A stretch of 64,000 nucleotides of DNA. It comes from Pseudodesulfovibrio cashew. Lineage in GTDB: Bacteria > Desulfobacterota > Desulfovibrionia > Desulfovibrionales > Desulfovibrionaceae. The stretch is from assembly GCF_009762795.1 (NCBI RefSeq), contig NZ_CP046400.1, forward strand, positions 1,341,501 through 1,405,500, written 5' to 3'. The notes under the pieces were generated by a model. It saw nothing but the letters and a program-made list of their open reading frames with translations, was not told the DNA's origin and did not search any database. Each line of letters begins with the position of its first letter. Position 1 is the first letter of the stretch. The position numbers and the translations under genes are program-made. This document shows, piece by piece, positions 63,145 to 64,000 of the stretch.

Positions 63145-64000
63145 ATGCAGCCAGATAGCCAAAAATACAAGCGCCCTCTCTTTTCCAGCCGCTCCATCTC
63201 GCGGGATTTGACGTTCAGTCTGGTGGTCATCGTTCTGGTCGTGGCCACGGCTATGGGCGCGTACATCTACTGGCGCCAGACCGAGGAGATGTGGAAGACC
63301 GCCGAGGAAAAAGGCGAGGACACGATCACTTCGGTGGCGGAAATCCTGGCCGTACCCATCTGGAACCTCGATTACGACAACGCCCGCCTTATCGGATCCG
63401 TCTACACCCACGACGACATGGTCCAGGGCATCCGCATTTATGGCTCCCGCAATGAAGTGGTCTTTGCCCACGAAAAATTTTCCGGTACCCAGGCGGACTT
63501 CAGCAAGGTCCGCTCCATCGTCTTCGAAGGCCGTACCATCGGCCGTGCCGAAATAGACTTCACCCTGGCCAAGGACAAGAAGCGGCTCAACGAGCAGATG
63601 TTCGTCTCCTCGATGATCATCGTGGTCGCCATTTCCGTCATCCTCGCCATCACCGGCCTGTTGCTGCGCGTCTTCCTGAACAAGCCTCTGCACGTCCTCC
63701 AACAGGGGATTGCCAGGGTCGCCAAGGGCGATTTCTCCTATGAATTCGGCGAGGTCTATCACGCGGAGCTGCTGGAGATCGCCAAACGATTCAGGCGCAT
63801 GTCCGCCGAGATCGAGGCGCGCGAGAAAAAGCTCCAGACCATGAACAAGACGTTGCAGGAAGCCGAGGAGAAGTACCGGGGCATTTTCGAGAACGCCATC
63901 GAGGGCATCTTCCAGGCCACGCCTGACGGAGTCCTGCGCCGGGCGAACCCGGCCATGGCCCGCATCTTCGGCTACGACTCCCTGGACGAGTTCCTGGCCA
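63145..64000 (+). CDS. Membrane sensor protein with HAMP-like and PAS domains (3' partial)
   Basis: The first 285 residues are seen; the rest is beyond the window. There is an N-terminal transmembrane helix ([20 protein letters not shown]), a periplasmic sensor segment ([19 protein letters not shown]), a second helix ([20 protein letters not shown]), a HAMP-type linker with [20 protein letters not shown], a coiled coil, and the start of a PAS domain ([19 protein letters not shown]). It is probably a histidine kinase or diguanylate cyclase. It lies 91 bases after the solute-binding gene. Confidence 0.88.
   Translation, partial: MQPDSQKYKRPLFSSRSISRDLTFSLVVIVLVVATAMGAYIYWRQTEEMWKTAEEKGEDTITSVAEILAVPIWNLDYDNARLIGSVYTHDDMVQGIRIYGSRNEVVFAHEKFSGTQADFSKVRSIVFEGRTIGRAEIDFTLAKDKKRLNEQMFVSSMIIVVAISVILAITGLLLRVFLNKPLHVLQQGIARVAKGDFSYEFGEVYHAELLEIAKRFRRMSAEIEAREKKLQTMNKTLQEAEEKYRGIFENAIEGIFQATPDGVLRRANPAMARIFGYDSLDEFLA

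Overview
The window is high-GC bacterial chromosome, most likely from a Desulfovibrio/Pseudodesulfovibrio-type sulfate reducer. This is inferred from gene content and codon use, not from an rRNA. It carries the end of an acetyl-CoA synthetase, a GAF protein beside gapA, a motAB operon, flgE, serB, a class II photolyase, bactofilin, RlmN, Dus, a diguanylate cyclase and several sensor kinases. No tRNA or rRNA gene was seen.

Layout. 1-12.3 kb is ordinary chromosome: acs end, OYE-family reductase, LysE, ZraP-like protein, Ser/Thr kinase, rlmN, a PA2779/PA2778-type pair, a TetR/EamA divergon with two palindromic operators, and a diguanylate cyclase. 12.5-15.7 kb is a minus-strand podovirus-type head operon (small coiled-coil protein, portal, Bbp19-like, scaffold-like). 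16-22.4 kb holds a repetitive Asn-rich protein and a FecR-RTX protein, convergent. 22.5-24.1 kb holds the large terminase and an overlapping small gene. A TPR lipoprotein gene (24.2-25.1 kb) separates these from a two-gene holin/XhlA-like lysis operon (25.1-25.7 kb). 25.9-42.2 kb is chromosomal again: dus, cyclase, hydantoinase, HDAC-like, 3D-domain, bactofilin, gap, a cNMP-binding protein with a FliG-C-like tail, motAB, serB, photolyase and a histidine kinase. It is interrupted by a sigma-54-preceded gene-less segment near 31.8 kb. 42.2-43.3 kb is gene-less and hairpin-rich, and leads into a truncated YD-repeat gene. 44-47.2 kb is housekeeping. 47.3-53.5 kb is a five-gene minus-strand podovirus-type tail operon (nozzle, internal-protein-like, T7-type fibre adaptor, fibre, frameshifted fibre-assembly protein). 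54-64 kb holds a sugar kinase, TPR protein, flgE, Skp-like lipoprotein, HPt, glycosyltransferase, NicO-type transporter, a solute-binding protein and the start of a PAS sensor.

Main observation. Phage morphogenesis genes (terminase, portal, scaffold, nozzle, fibres, holin) lie in separate short operons among housekeeping genes. No integrase, repressor, replication gene or att site was seen. Four of these loci (head operon, lysis operon, tail operon, YD-repeat gene) are preceded by the same 41-nt signature, with an upstream TGTCAACACCC block and phased CRCCC repeats. This fits a domesticated, co-regulated particle such as a gene transfer agent better than an ordinary prophage. No major capsid protein, small terminase or endolysin was found in the window.

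A second observation is that the gene directly upstream of motA encodes an N-terminal cyclic-nucleotide-binding domain and a C-terminal segment that aligns without gaps to the FliG torque domain.
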